Notes: generated from the sequence alone by a model not told the origin. 36,749 nucleotides of DNA from Thermoplasmata archaeon (GCA_015063165.1 SUSZ01000026.1:1-36749); one strand, 5' to 3'; shown: positions 7,092 to 16,298, counted from the stretch's first letter. Translations and numbers: made by a program.

Positions 7092-8116
7092 ACTTCTGCG
7101 TCAAATGCGGCTGCGACTGCGAGGAGTCCCTCGAAGGGATGTGCATCGACTGCTGGCTTAACGGGCGCAAGCTCACCTCCCTCCCTCATCACGTCGATCT
7201 GAAGACCTGCACCAACTGCGGGGAGTTCTACATAGGGGACAGGTGGGTCCGCACCGACCTGGAGGACGCCGTCATCAAAGCCGCTCTGAACGCGAGGGAC
7301 ATCCTCAAGGACGCCGACTACCTGGCCCAGGAGGTCAGCCTGGAGGAGAACGACCCGAGGGTCTACACCGTCACCGTGTGGACGCATCTGGATGTCATGG
7401 GGCACGAGACCGAGGACGAGGCCAGCACTATAGTCCGTCTGAAGAACAGCGTCTGCAAGCCCTGCTCCAGGAAGCTCGGGAGCTACTACACCTCCATCCT
7501 GCAGATAAGGTCCGGAGCGAAGGAGCTCTCCCCCGAGCTCAAGGAGGAGACCCTGGCCATGGTCGAGGATTCCGTCGCGAGGCAGGCCGTGAACAACAAG
7601 CAGCTGTTCATAACCAAGATGGAGATCGTCCCAGGAGGGGTCGACGTGTATCTTTCCTCGATCTCGCTGGGAAAATCGCTCGCCAAGGAGCTCTCCGACG
7701 CCTACTGCGCCGAGACCAAGGAGTCTCCGAAGCTGGTCGGCCAGACCTCCGACGGCCAGGACATGTACAGGCTGACCTATCTGGTTCGTCTGCCCGAGTA
7801 CCATGTCGGAGACGTCGTCGTATGCGAGGGCAGGTACTGCAAGCTGACCAGCGTGTCCGGCATAGGCGGGCGCGTCCTGGACCTGATGAACTTCAGGGAG
7901 CATTCCGTCAGGAGGTCCGAGATGGAGGACCTCAGGATCCACGAGAAGTCCGCCGACCTTATGGACGCGACGGTCATCAACAGGTCCGAGAGCGAGATCC
8001 AGGTCATGCACCCGAGCAACTATTCCATGGTCGACCTCAGGGTCCCGGAAGGGTTCGAGGCCGGGGAGACGGTCAAGACAGTCATGATAGACGACGTCCT
8101 CTACCTGGTTCCATAA
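7088..8116 (+). CDS. nmd3: NMD3-family 60S/50S ribosomal subunit factor
   Basis: The 342-aa protein is the archaeal NMD3 homologue. It begins with the characteristic zinc-finger pairs (FCVKCGCDCEES-MCIDCW, then CTNCGEFY and later VCKPCSRK), followed by the eIF5A/OB-like beta-rich region (EYHVGDVVVCEGRYCKLTSVSGIGGRVLDL). Eukaryotic NMD3 binds the large subunit and promotes its maturation and export. The archaeal protein lacks the export-signal tail, as here, and probably acts in large-subunit maturation. The start is GTG at 7088, overlapping the DUF424 stop (GTGA). Frames open further upstream lack the family N-terminus. It is the last gene of the MCM operon; the fumarase promoter follows within 36 nt. 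Confidence 0.93.
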   Translation: MNFCVKCGCDCEESLEGMCIDCWLNGRKLTSLPHHVDLKTCTNCGEFYIGDRWVRTDLEDAVIKAALNARDILKDADYLAQEVSLEENDPRVYTVTVWTHLDVMGHETEDEASTIVRLKNSVCKPCSRKLGSYYTSILQIRSGAKELSPELKEETLAMVEDSVARQAVNNKQLFITKMEIVPGGVDVYLSSISLGKSLAKELSDAYCAETKESPKLVGQTSDGQDMYRLTYLVRLPEYHVGDVVVCEGRYCKLTSVSGIGGRVLDLMNFREHSVRRSEMEDLRIHEKSADLMDATVINRSESEIQVMHPSNYSMVDLRVPEGFEAGETVKTVMIDDVLYLVP

Positions 8117-8117
8117 G

Positions 8118-8128
8118 GTATGTTTTTA
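8118..8128 (+). promoter_or_regulatory. Possible TATA region for the fumarase genes
   Basis: The AT-rich GTATGTTTTTA sequence is centred about 28 nt upstream of the ATG at 8152, consistent with a separate leaderless transcript. Read-through from nmd3 is also possible. Confidence 0.35.
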
Positions 8129-8151
8129 CGGAAAACGCATATCCGTTCCTC

Positions 8152-9021
8152 ATGAAGACGTTGCCTGAGCCGGTGGATGAGGTCGTCGTGAAGCTTCTCC
8201 GTCTGGCTAACACCAAGCTGCCCGGGGATATCGGCTGGGCGCTCGAAGCCGCAGCCGGATGGGAGACCGGGGAGATCGCAAGCACCCAGCTCGGAGCCAT
8301 CATGGAGAACGTGAAGAAGGCCGAGCACCTGGGGCTCCCCATGTGCCAGGACACCGGGATCCCCGTGTTCTATGTCAGGGGGAAGTTCGATTCCTCCATC
8401 GCGGCGGAGATCTCCAAAGGCGTCGAAAGAGCCACGAGGATCATCCCTCTCAGGCCGAACACCGTCGACCCGCTGACCCGCGAGAACTTCGGGTTCAATC
8501 TCGGCCAGGGCATGCCCATCATCCATTTCATACCGACCGGCGACGATTTCACCGAGATAACGGTCCTTCCGAAAGGAGCCGGATCCGAGAACATGACCCG
8601 TCTGGGCATGTTGAACCCCGCGGACGGCGTCGCTGGAGTGAAGAGGTTCGTCCTCGACTCGGTCCTAGACGCGGGCGGAAGGCCCTGCCCCCCGTCCATC
8701 GTGGGCGTCGGCATAGGTGGAACCTCGGACAGATGTGTCGAGATGGCCAAGGAGGCCCTTCTATCCCCTCTCGACTCCGAGAATCCCGATCCTGTGCTCG
8801 CTAAGCTGGAGGAGGAGCTGTTTGTCGCCATCAACTCGTCCGGTCTAGGGCCTATGGGCCTCGGCGGATCCACCACTTCCCTCGGAGTGAAGGTCAGGAA
8901 GGCCGCATGCCATACCGCCAGCCTCCCCGTCGCTGTGAACATCGGATGCTGGGCTACCCGCCGTGCGTCCGCCAGGATGACCTCTGACGGCGTCGAGTAC
9001 TCTCAGGGGGTGGAGCTTTGA
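8152..9021 (+). CDS. fumA: Class I fumarate hydratase, alpha subunit
   Basis: The 289-aa subunit is the catalytic N-terminal half of a two-subunit, 4Fe-4S class I fumarase, interconverting fumarate and malate in the partial TCA route of methanogens. The three expected cluster cysteines are visible in MCQDTG (near residue 66), PCPPSIVGVGIGG and NIGCWATRR. The GLGPMGLGGSTTSLGVKV loop is typical. Tartrate dehydratase alpha is the main alternative, but fumarase is the usual role in this setting. The ATG at 8152 matches the family N-terminus; the much longer open frame upstream overlaps nmd3 and is not real. The beta subunit follows directly. Confidence 0.92.
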   Translation: MKTLPEPVDEVVVKLLRLANTKLPGDIGWALEAAAGWETGEIASTQLGAIMENVKKAEHLGLPMCQDTGIPVFYVRGKFDSSIAAEISKGVERATRIIPLRPNTVDPLTRENFGFNLGQGMPIIHFIPTGDDFTEITVLPKGAGSENMTRLGMLNPADGVAGVKRFVLDSVLDAGGRPCPPSIVGVGIGGTSDRCVEMAKEALLSPLDSENPDPVLAKLEEELFVAINSSGLGPMGLGGSTTSLGVKVRKAACHTASLPVAVNIGCWATRRASARMTSDGVEYSQGVEL

Positions 9022-9023
9022 AG

Positions 9024-9587
9024 ATGCTCAGGACCCCTCTCGTCGAATCCGATGTGAGGGAACTGCCGCTGGGAGAGACCGTCTACCTCTTCGGGAACGT
9101 CATAACCGGGCGCGACGAGATGCACATCCGCGCCCTGGAGCTCGCCAAGGAAGGCAAAGAGGTCCCTTACGACATAGAAGGGTCCGTCCTTTTCCACTGC
9201 GGACCCATAATGGTCCAGAGGGAGGACGGCTTCTGGAACGTGATCGCCGCCGGACCCACCACGTCCGCCAGGATGAACAAGCTCGAGCCGGAGATGATCC
9301 GCAGGTTCCGCATCCGTGCCATAATCGGCAAGGGAGGCATGTCGGACGAGGTCGCGGAGGCCATGAAGGAGGTCGGATGCGTGTATCTGGCAGCCACCGG
9401 CGGAGCGGCCATCTCGTTGGCGGAGGGCCTCAGGAGATGCACCGGCGTCGAATGGCTCGACCTCGGAATGGCGGAGGCCATGTGGCGCTTCGACACGGAC
9501 AGGCTCGGGCCTCTCATAGTGGCTATGGACGCCCAGGGGAACAGCCTGTACAAGAAGGTCAAGGAGTCTCTCGTCAGGACTCTTTGA
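9024..9587 (+). CDS. fumB: Class I fumarate hydratase, beta subunit
   Basis: The 187-aa subunit corresponds to the C-terminal half of single-chain class I fumarases and completes the active site with the alpha chain. Family signatures are the GNVITGRDEMHIRALE segment, the HCGPIMV motif, the AAGPTTSARM loop, IIGKGGM and the AATGGAA segment. The ATG at 9024 is preferred; a TTG at 9018 overlapping the alpha stop is an alternative two codons longer. An AGGGGGTGGAG ribosome site lies within the last alpha codons (about 9005-9015). The gene ends in a 14-bp convergent overlap with the membrane protein on the other strand. Confidence 0.92.
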   Translation: MLRTPLVESDVRELPLGETVYLFGNVITGRDEMHIRALELAKEGKEVPYDIEGSVLFHCGPIMVQREDGFWNVIAAGPTTSARMNKLEPEMIRRFRIRAIIGKGGMSDEVAEAMKEVGCVYLAATGGAAISLAEGLRRCTGVEWLDLGMAEAMWRFDTDRLGPLIVAMDAQGNSLYKKVKESLVRTL

Positions 9588-10152
9588 TCTCGTCGTCGTA
9601 CACGTATTCCTCGCCGTCGTACTCCTCTTCGAGCTCCTCGAGGTCTTCCAGACCGGCCATCGGATCGTCAGCGTCGTTGATGAGCTTGATCTTGGAGGAC
9701 TTCCTGAGGAAGCGGATCATCACCGCGCCCAGGACAAGCAGACCGAAGACTATGATCAGCCCGATGATCTCGAGGACGTGAGGGATGTCCAGTCCCCAGA
9801 TGACGGTGGTGTCTCTGAGAGACATTTGGACTTTGTAGTCCTGTCCAGTATTGTAGGTTGCCTCTACGTTGTCGAAGCCTCCACATACTACCGTTACAGC
9901 GTATTCGCCACGGGGGCATGACACGATGAATTCGCCCCTGTCGTTGGTAACGGTCCTGTAAATGTTGCCGTCAGCATCGGTAGCGGTGATCTTCGCGCCT
10001 CCTAGAGAGGTGTCGTTGCCCTTGATGACACTGTAAACATAACCTTGAAGATACTCGTAGTCCTCCGTGTCGTCGGCGACCACAGCGGACGATGCCGTCG
10101 ATATGACGAGAACCGCGAAGAATACGGCCAGGACGGAACCGAAGGACCTCAT
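9574..10152 (-). CDS. Secreted/membrane-anchored protein with carboxypeptidase-regulatory-like domain
   Basis: The 192-aa protein has a signal peptide (residues 1 to about 26, MRSFGSVLAVFFAVLVISTASSAVVA) and a beta-sandwich domain of the transthyretin/CarboxypepD_reg type (about 35-112; GYVYSVIKG, GGAKITATDADGN, TNDRGEFIVSCPRGEYAVTVV). One membrane helix (125-148) follows, with an RFLRKSSK stop-transfer and a very acidic cytoplasmic tail (LEDLEELEEEYDGEEYVYDDE). The sandwich should face outward, perhaps binding glycans or protein partners. No enzyme motif is seen. The ATG at 10152 is chosen because it starts the signal peptide and lies about 27 nt after a minus-strand TATA box; the frame is open further upstream without meaning. 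Confidence 0.8.
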   Translation of the reverse strand: MRSFGSVLAVFFAVLVISTASSAVVADDTEDYEYLQGYVYSVIKGNDTSLGGAKITATDADGNIYRTVTNDRGEFIVSCPRGEYAVTVVCGGFDNVEATYNTGQDYKVQMSLRDTTVIWGLDIPHVLEIIGLIIVFGLLVLGAVMIRFLRKSSKIKLINDADDPMAGLEDLEELEEEYDGEEYVYDDEIKES

Positions 10153-10176
10153 GCGGGGGCGTACCGTTTGGAACGC

Positions 10177-10182
10177 TAATAT
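10177..10182 (-). promoter_or_regulatory. TATA box of the membrane-anchored protein
   Basis: The minus-strand ATATTA element is centred about 27 nt upstream of the ATG at 10152. The rest of the 282-bp gap up to 10434 shows no gene. Confidence 0.5.
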
Positions 10183-10393
10183 GCTTTCGGAAAGATTCCT
10201 TTGTGATCGATGGATGTGCAGGGGCGGCTGTGGATACAGGGCCAGAAACCTGAAGGAACATGGTCGGATGCAGATGCGGAACCTAAGATTTCTCCAGATC
10301 CGATGGATCCCTGCAATGTCCAGGATTAACGAACCGGGGTTTCGCATTTTGATACAATAATATCGGAGGTTATTCGCTCCTCTTTCGAAAACG

Positions 10394-10400
10394 TTTATAT
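10394..10400 (+). promoter_or_regulatory. TATA box of the Lhr-family helicase gene
   Basis: TTTATAT lies about 38 nt upstream of the ATG at 10435, implying a short leader of roughly 10 nt rather than a strictly leaderless mRNA. Confidence 0.5.
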
Positions 10401-10434
10401 TGGCTTTCATCATGGGCTACGTATTTGTGGTCTG

Positions 10435-13400
10435 ATGATTGAGCGTATAGATAGAACCTACACTAAGGACGAGGTAATGGGGATGATGGAGCCTCTCATT
10501 TCCACGTGGTTCAACGAGAGGTTTGACGACCTTACCATACCGCAGGCTAAGGCCATACCGGTCATTCATCAGCGTCGCAGCGTCCTCGTCTCGTCCCCTA
10601 CCGGATCGGGAAAGACGCTCACGGCATTCACCAGCATCATCAACGAGCTCACCCGCTACGCCAGGGAAGGCGTGCTGGAGGAGCGCGTCTATTGCATCTA
10701 CATCTCGCCGCTGAAGGCTCTGGCGAACGATGTCAACCGCAATCTGAACACGCCTCTGGCTGAGATGAGGGAGGTGGCCGCCGCTCACGGCCTCAACATC
10801 CCCGACATCAGGGTCGCAGTCAGGTCCGGTGACACCAGCCAGGCGGACAGGCAGAAGATGGTCCGCCATCCGCCTCACATCCTCATCACCACGCCCGAGA
10901 GCCTGGCTCTCATCCTCGCAGCCCCCAAGTTCAAGGAATCGTTCAAGAAGGTCGAATGGGTCATTCTAGACGAGATCCACGACATATGCGACTCCAAGAG
11001 GGGTGCTTTCCTTTCTCTCACGCTCGAACGCCTCAGGGAGCACTGCGACACCGACTTCACCCGCATAGGCCTGTCGGCAACCCTGGCTCCGATAGAGGCT
11101 ATAGCGGGATACCTCGTGGGATGCAATCCCGACGGCTCCGTGAGGGATGCTGTCCTCATAGAGTCCGGTTCCAAGAAGGAGCTGGACCTGAAGGTCATCT
11201 GTCCTGCCAACGACATGACCGCGCTGTCCTCGGACATCGTCAACTCGATGATGTACGACACCCTGAAGGAGCTGATCGACCAGCACGAGACCACCCTGGT
11301 ATTCACGAACACCCGCTCCGGAGCCGAGAGCGTCGTCTACAAGTTGAAGGAGAGGGGTCTCGAGAACATAGAGGTCCATCATAGCTCCCTCGGAAAGGAG
11401 ATCAGGCTGGACGTCGAGGAGCGCCTGAAGCGCGGAGAGATCAAATGCGTCGTGTCCTCTACATCCCTGGAGCTGGGAATCGACATCGGTTCGGTCGACC
11501 TCGTCTGCCAGATAGGCTCCCCCAAGTCCGTCGCGAAAGGCCTGCAGAGGATCGGAAGGAGCGGGCACAGCTTCGGGAAGGTCGCGAAAGGCCGTCTCTT
11601 GGTTTTCGATCCGGACGACCTAGTGGAGTGCGCCGTTATGTGTCGCGCCGCCCATCGCAGCGACGTCGACCGCGTGGGGATACCGGAGAACTGCCTGGAC
11701 GTCCTTTCCCAGACCGTCGTCGGGATGAGCCTGGACAAGAGATGGGACACCGACGAGGCGTACGCATTGGTGAAGGGCGCCTACTGCTACCGCGACCTCA
11801 CCCGGGCCGATTTCGACAGCGTCCTGAAGTACCTCGGAAGCAAGGACGACTTCGAGGGCGTCTACTCCAAGATATGGTACGACGTCGACGAGAAGCAGTT
11901 CGGGAAGAAGAAAGGCTCCCGCATGATCTACTTCATGAATCTGGGAACCATCCCCGAAGAGGCCAACTATCGTGTCATAACAAGCCACGGCTCAGTCGCG
12001 GGAGAGCTGTCCGAGAAGTTCGTGGAGAGGCTCTCGCCCAGGGACGTCTTCGTTCTCGGAGGCCGTTCCTTCGAGTTCGTCCGTTCCAAGGGGATGACCG
12101 CGTACGTGAAGGAGGCCAACGGAAGGAAGCCCACCGTCCCTTCCTGGGCGGGGGAGATGCTTCCCCGCAGCTTCGACCTGTCAATGGACATCGCCGAGTT
12201 CAGGAAGGAGATGTCATCCCGCATAACGATGCCCGACGACGTCGCGATCAAGACGATCTCCGAGGAGTTCGACGTCAACGCGGGTTCCGCACGTTCCATC
12301 CTGTCCTATTTCAGGGAGCAGGAGGCCGTCGCAGGCTTCATCCCGGACAGCGATAACCTCGCCGTGGAGGAGTACATCGACCCCTCCGGAAACCAGAAGC
12401 TCGTCTTCCACTTCCCGTTCGGGCGCAGGGTCAACGACGCCCTGTCACGCGCTTACGCTTACAGGATGACCGCGATGATCGGCGCGAACGTTTCGGTCAC
12501 CATCTCGGACGACAGCTTTATGCTGGGATGTCCCAGAAGGTTCGACATGTCCCTGATTCCCGGCCTCATCAGAGCGACCGAGCTGGAGCAGGTCCTCAGG
12601 AAGTCCCTGAAGGACTCGGAGATCTTCAAGCTCAGGTTCAGGCACACTGCCGCGCGCAGCTTCATGATTCTCAGGAACTACATGGGAAGGCCCATCTCCG
12701 TCAACAGGCAGCAGGTGAGGTCCACCTATCTGCTGGAGATGCTGGGCGACATGGAGGGCGTCCCGGTCATCGAAGAGACCTACAGGGAGGTCATGGAGGA
12801 CGACATGGACATCAAGAACGCCGAGTACGTCCTCAATCTGCTGGATTCCAAGAAGATGGGGCTCAGGCTGATCAGCTACTCCGGGACCCCTTCCCCGTTC
12901 GCGCATTCCGCCATCCTCTCCGGATTCTCCGACATAGTCCTGATGGAGGACCGTTCCGCGCTGCTCAGGGAGCTCCACCGCAAGGTCCTGTACAGGGCGC
13001 TGGGAGACTCGGTCAGCGAGTTCGAGTTCACCGAGGACCAGATCATACCTTATTACGCTCAGAAGGCGCCTCGCATAGCCGCCAAGGAGGACATCCCCAA
13101 GCTTCTGATGAGGACCGGGCCTCTCCAGGCCATACGCGAGAGGGGGCGCAACATCTACACATACACCGACGAGGACAAGAAGGTCGTCGACGGATGGGTC
13201 AGGGAGCTGCTGGAGGACGGGGAGATCTCCACCGTCTACATGGACGACGTGCACATCATGGTCGCCTCCGAGGCCCCGTACTACGCGGCGGCCACCTGCA
13301 AGGAGCGCACACTGACCGGGATAGACGAGGACGTCCTGGAGAAGGTGGGCGACGGCGCATCCATTTCCGAGCTCGCGGAGGCTCTGGAAGCCAGCGACGA

Positions 13401-15798
13401 CGCTGTCCTGAGGTCGCTGAGGAAGCTGGAGTCGATGTACAAGGTCGCCCGCATAGACATCGACGGACGCGGGAAGTGGACGTTCGCCCGCATCGAGTAC
13501 CCCGAGATAGACCGCAGGGCGGCCACCGACCGCATCGTGCTCCGGTATCTCGACTGCTTCGCGCCTGCCACCGTCCAGGAGGTCGCATTCGCGCTGTCCT
13601 TGCCGGACGACGAAGCGCTGACCTCGCTGGAATCCCTGGTAGCGATGGAGGAGGTCTCGAAAGGGCGTTTCCTAATCTCCGAGAACGACCAGTACATGCT
13701 CAAGTTGGACCACATGAGGCTCCGCTCGGGCAAGAAGAACGTCTTCGATTACGAAACTGTGGAGCGCTACAGGCTGTCCAAGGGAAGGTCGTTCCCCGAC
13801 ATCCGCTCCTTCTTCGAGTTCTTCGGCTCCGCCGGAAGCGAGCTGGATGTGTACAACAGGGTGGAGGGCTTCGATCTCGACGAATGGTACTCCATGCGCG
13901 AGTCCGGAGAGCTCCTCCTGGGTAGGTTCGTCAGAGGAAGGGTCCGCTACGTCCTCAAGGACGAGGGAGACAGGTACGCTTCGCTCCGGCGCGAGGAGAT
14001 CCAAGCGGACGACATGAACCTTCTGGACAGGATCGACCGCATGGGAAGGGCCACGACCAGGCAGCTCGTTGCCGCCACCGGGATGGACAAGGGCGCTCTG
14101 AAGGACGCGATCTCCCGTCTGGACCGCTCTCTTCTCATAATCCGCGACTTCGACGAGAGGGAGGACTGGGGAACCGAGAACACCTATGCTGTCTACCGCC
14201 CTTCCGAGCCCGAAGGAGATCCTTCGAAAGAGCTTCTGACCAGGGCCATCAGGGCGTACGGGCCCATTCCGTCCAACGCTCTGAGGTTCCTCGTGGACCT
14301 CCCTATGGACGTCATAGAGTCTATGGCCCCCTCTCTCGGGGCTGAGACGATCACAGTCGGGGATGGGCAGGCGCAGATGCTGATCATGTCCGACGAGATT
14401 CCGAAGCTGGAGAAGGTGCCCCCGCTGGACTTCCCGCTGAAGGTCATAGCGCTGTCCGATCCGGACATCGGTTCCAAGTGGGCGGAGATCGCCGCTCGTT
14501 ACGGCGACAAGTGGATCTACCCCTTGGTGAGCGGAAACGTGGTCCGCGGAGCGCTGGAAATGTGGGAGATGTCAGGGTGCATCGAGATCCGCGCCATGGA
14601 CCTGGATTCGCCCGAGCTTCTTCCCGAGGCCTTGGAAGCCATAGACCATATGATGGGCTATTTCAGGATGAAGGGTGTCGACATCGTCCGCATAAGGGAG
14701 GTTCTGAACACTGATGCCGGACAGCTCGACACAGACATGCGCAAGGCCCTCGAGTCGGCCGGATACATATTCGTCAACGGGTTCTACGCCAAGGGCAGGT
14801 TCGAGCCCTGGACCATGACCATGAACGACATGCTCAGCTACATCTTCTACAAGCAGAAGATCGCCAGGAACATGCGTTACGGCTCTGTCGCGGACATGGT
14901 CGACGACCGCGGATACGTCCGCGGGGACCAGGAGCTTATAATCCGTGTCAACGACAAGACCACGATGAAGAGCCAGATGGAGAGGGGGGTCGTAGTCAAG
15001 ATGACCCTCTCGCCGCCCTATCAGGGATATACCGACCTGGAGCACGCGAGCCTCTACCGCGCCGAGAAGGGCGTCGAGCTCGACGAGGCCTCCAGGAACA
15101 TACTCCGGATCATCAAGGACCGCCAGCCCGTCTCCAAGAAGGACCTGGTCGCTCATTCCATGTATTCAGCCGAGAAGACGGCGGAGGTCCTGTCCGAGCT
15201 GATCAAGGGCTCAGTGCTGTACCAGGACGAGAAGTCGCAGTACAACGTGGTGCCGATGCTGGATATGGACCGCCAGGATGCGGCGAAGGAAGTCGCCAAG
15301 ATGCATTTCAAGACGTTCGGGGTGTTCTCCGCCGAAGGCCTGTCGTCGTTCCTGTCGGTGAGGATGAGCCAGGTCAGGAAGGCCCTCAGGATGCTGGAGG
15401 ACGAGGGATTCGTGAAGAAGGGATTCTTCCTCAGGGACGACCCGGTTCTCAGGTGGATGCTGACGGAGGACGTCGGCAACCGTCCCGGGCGCTTCACCGA
15501 GCAGTTCCTACTCAATACCCAGGACAACCTGCACATCTATCTGCGTGGTCTCCTGAAGGAGGAGATCGAGTCCGCCAAGGCCATCGTATTCAACGGGACC
15601 AAGGTCATAGGCTCGTTCAAGGGCAAGGTATGCTTCAGCGGCGCCAAGGTGGAGGACTTCGAAGGCTCCGACCGCGCCATGCGCATCATGAAGGAGACCG
15701 CCCAGTCGGTGGGTGTGAGCCTGGAGACGGAAAGGCAGCGCGAGGACGACGATTGGGATGTTTCGGAGTTTTATGTGAAGGTGAATCCCGGGGCATAA
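10435..15798 (+). CDS. lhr: Very long Lhr-family DEAD/DEAH helicase with extended C-terminal region
   Basis: The 1787-aa superfamily-2 helicase has an N-terminal Lhr core: Walker A SSPTGSGKT (53-61), TTPES, Walker B DEIH (about 178-181), SAT, TNTRSGAE and the motif VI segment QRIGRSGH (about 370-377). The Lhr winged-helix and beta-bundle domains follow to about residue 850. Archaeal Lhr cores are about 850-950 aa. This protein has roughly 900 more residues containing several winged-helix-like stretches and a segment near 1340-1440 (DPDIGSKWAEIAARYGDKW, LVSGNVVRGALEMWE) resembling the AlkZ-like/HTH_42 glycosylase module of long bacterial Lhr. Lhr translocates on ssDNA and is linked to DNA repair. 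The C-terminal assignment is tentative. No frameshift is seen. Confidence 0.9.
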   Translation: MIERIDRTYTKDEVMGMMEPLISTWFNERFDDLTIPQAKAIPVIHQRRSVLVSSPTGSGKTLTAFTSIINELTRYAREGVLEERVYCIYISPLKALANDVNRNLNTPLAEMREVAAAHGLNIPDIRVAVRSGDTSQADRQKMVRHPPHILITTPESLALILAAPKFKESFKKVEWVILDEIHDICDSKRGAFLSLTLERLREHCDTDFTRIGLSATLAPIEAIAGYLVGCNPDGSVRDAVLIESGSKKELDLKVICPANDMTALSSDIVNSMMYDTLKELIDQHETTLVFTNTRSGAESVVYKLKERGLENIEVHHSSLGKEIRLDVEERLKRGEIKCVVSSTSLELGIDIGSVDLVCQIGSPKSVAKGLQRIGRSGHSFGKVAKGRLLVFDPDDLVECAVMCRAAHRSDVDRVGIPENCLDVLSQTVVGMSLDKRWDTDEAYALVKGAYCYRDLTRADFDSVLKYLGSKDDFEGVYSKIWYDVDEKQFGKKKGSRMIYFMNLGTIPEEANYRVITSHGSVAGELSEKFVERLSPRDVFVLGGRSFEFVRSKGMTAYVKEANGRKPTVPSWAGEMLPRSFDLSMDIAEFRKEMSSRITMPDDVAIKTISEEFDVNAGSARSILSYFREQEAVAGFIPDSDNLAVEEYIDPSGNQKLVFHFPFGRRVNDALSRAYAYRMTAMIGANVSVTISDDSFMLGCPRRFDMSLIPGLIRATELEQVLRKSLKDSEIFKLRFRHTAARSFMILRNYMGRPISVNRQQVRSTYLLEMLGDMEGVPVIEETYREVMEDDMDIKNAEYVLNLLDSKKMGLRLISYSGTPSPFAHSAILSGFSDIVLMEDRSALLRELHRKVLYRALGDSVSEFEFTEDQIIPYYAQKAPRIAAKEDIPKLLMRTGPLQAIRERGRNIYTYTDEDKKVVDGWVRELLEDGEISTVYMDDVHIMVASEAPYYAAATCKERTLTGIDEDVLEKVGDGASISELAEALEASDDAVLRSLRKLESMYKVARIDIDGRGKWTFARIEYPEIDRRAATDRIVLRYLDCFAPATVQEVAFALSLPDDEALTSLESLVAMEEVSKGRFLISENDQYMLKLDHMRLRSGKKNVFDYETVERYRLSKGRSFPDIRSFFEFFGSAGSELDVYNRVEGFDLDEWYSMRESGELLLGRFVRGRVRYVLKDEGDRYASLRREEIQADDMNLLDRIDRMGRATTRQLVAATGMDKGALKDAISRLDRSLLIIRDFDEREDWGTENTYAVYRPSEPEGDPSKELLTRAIRAYGPIPSNALRFLVDLPMDVIESMAPSLGAETITVGDGQAQMLIMSDEIPKLEKVPPLDFPLKVIALSDPDIGSKWAEIAARYGDKWIYPLVSGNVVRGALEMWEMSGCIEIRAMDLDSPELLPEALEAIDHMMGYFRMKGVDIVRIREVLNTDAGQLDTDMRKALESAGYIFVNGFYAKGRFEPWTMTMNDMLSYIFYKQKIARNMRYGSVADMVDDRGYVRGDQELIIRVNDKTTMKSQMERGVVVKMTLSPPYQGYTDLEHASLYRAEKGVELDEASRNILRIIKDRQPVSKKDLVAHSMYSAEKTAEVLSELIKGSVLYQDEKSQYNVVPMLDMDRQDAAKEVAKMHFKTFGVFSAEGLSSFLSVRMSQVRKALRMLEDEGFVKKGFFLRDDPVLRWMLTEDVGNRPGRFTEQFLLNTQDNLHIYLRGLLKEEIESAKAIVFNGTKVIGSFKGKVCFSGAKVEDFEGSDRAMRIMKETAQSVGVSLETERQREDDDWDVSEFYVKVNPGA

Positions 15799-15804
15799 AC
15801 GGCC

Positions 15805-15812
15805 TTAAATAT
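15805..15812 (+). promoter_or_regulatory. TATA box of the HTH regulator
   Basis: TTAAATAT is centred about 27 nt upstream of the ATG at 15835 and decides that start over a TTG at 15823. Confidence 0.6.
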
Positions 15813-15834
15813 CCGCAGAAGGTTGCGTGGAAGC

Positions 15835-16221
15835 ATGAAGATCCCCTGCGAGCTCATCGTCTGGTACGTTCTGCCCATGATACGCCGCGAGATGGCCGAC
15901 GAGCTCGTCACCGTCCACAGCATGTCCCAGGCGGAGGTGGCCAGAAGGTTCGATGTCACCGATGCCGCCGTCTCCCAGTACATGAAGAAGAAGAGGGGCG
16001 GAAGACCTGATTTCGACGAGAGCGATTCCGACTACCAGAAGTTCATGGAGGAGCTCAAGGAGTCCGCCCGCAGGATCGCTCAGGAGAACGCAGACTTTCC
16101 GATGGAGATGTGCAGGCTCTGCGGCGTCTTCAAGAGGATAGGGCTTCTGGACAAGGCCTATGAGGCCCAGACCGGAGAGCCCTCTCCCAAGTGCTCCTGC
16201 AACCCGGTTAAGGCCAACTGA
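15835..16221 (+). CDS. HTH transcriptional regulator with cysteine-rich C-terminus (COG2522-like)
   Basis: The 128-aa protein has an N-terminal helix-turn-helix (about residues 20-50; MSQAEVARRFDVTDAAVSQYMKKKRGG), an acidic helical middle, and a C-terminal set of cysteines (MCRLCGVF, then PKCSCNP) giving a CxxC...CxC arrangement suited to zinc or an Fe-S cluster. The layout matches small archaeal regulators of the COG2522 type. The targets are unknown; a redox- or metal-responsive role is an inference from the cysteines. It stands alone between Lhr and the DUF4143 ATPase. Confidence 0.8.
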   Translation: MKIPCELIVWYVLPMIRREMADELVTVHSMSQAEVARRFDVTDAAVSQYMKKKRGGRPDFDESDSDYQKFMEELKESARRIAQENADFPMEMCRLCGVFKRIGLLDKAYEAQTGEPSPKCSCNPVKAN

Positions 16222-16235
16222 GGCATTCTGTTTCT

Positions 16236-16295
16236 GTGGAATTCCGATAAATCTGAATTTCACGGCCGTAAAATTCAGATTGACCTGAATTCCAC
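16236..16295. promoter_or_regulatory. 60-bp concentric dyad upstream of the DUF4143 ATPase
   Basis: Three nested inverted repeats share one centre at 16265.5: GTGGAATTC/GAATTCCAC (16236-16244 with 16287-16295), ATCTGAATTT/AAATTCAGAT (16251-16260 with 16271-16280) and the core ACGGCCGT (16262-16269). By hand count 26 of 30 position pairs are complementary. It directly abuts the AATAAAATACTA promoter box of the next gene. It may be an autoregulatory operator, a terminator for the upstream regulator, or a cruciform-forming site. Confidence 0.8.
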
Positions 16296-16298
16296 GGA

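Noticed and set aside
10412-10435. Seven-codon upstream frame ending in TGATG at the Lhr start
   Set aside because: It lies too close to the TATA box to be a leaderless start and is too short to support.
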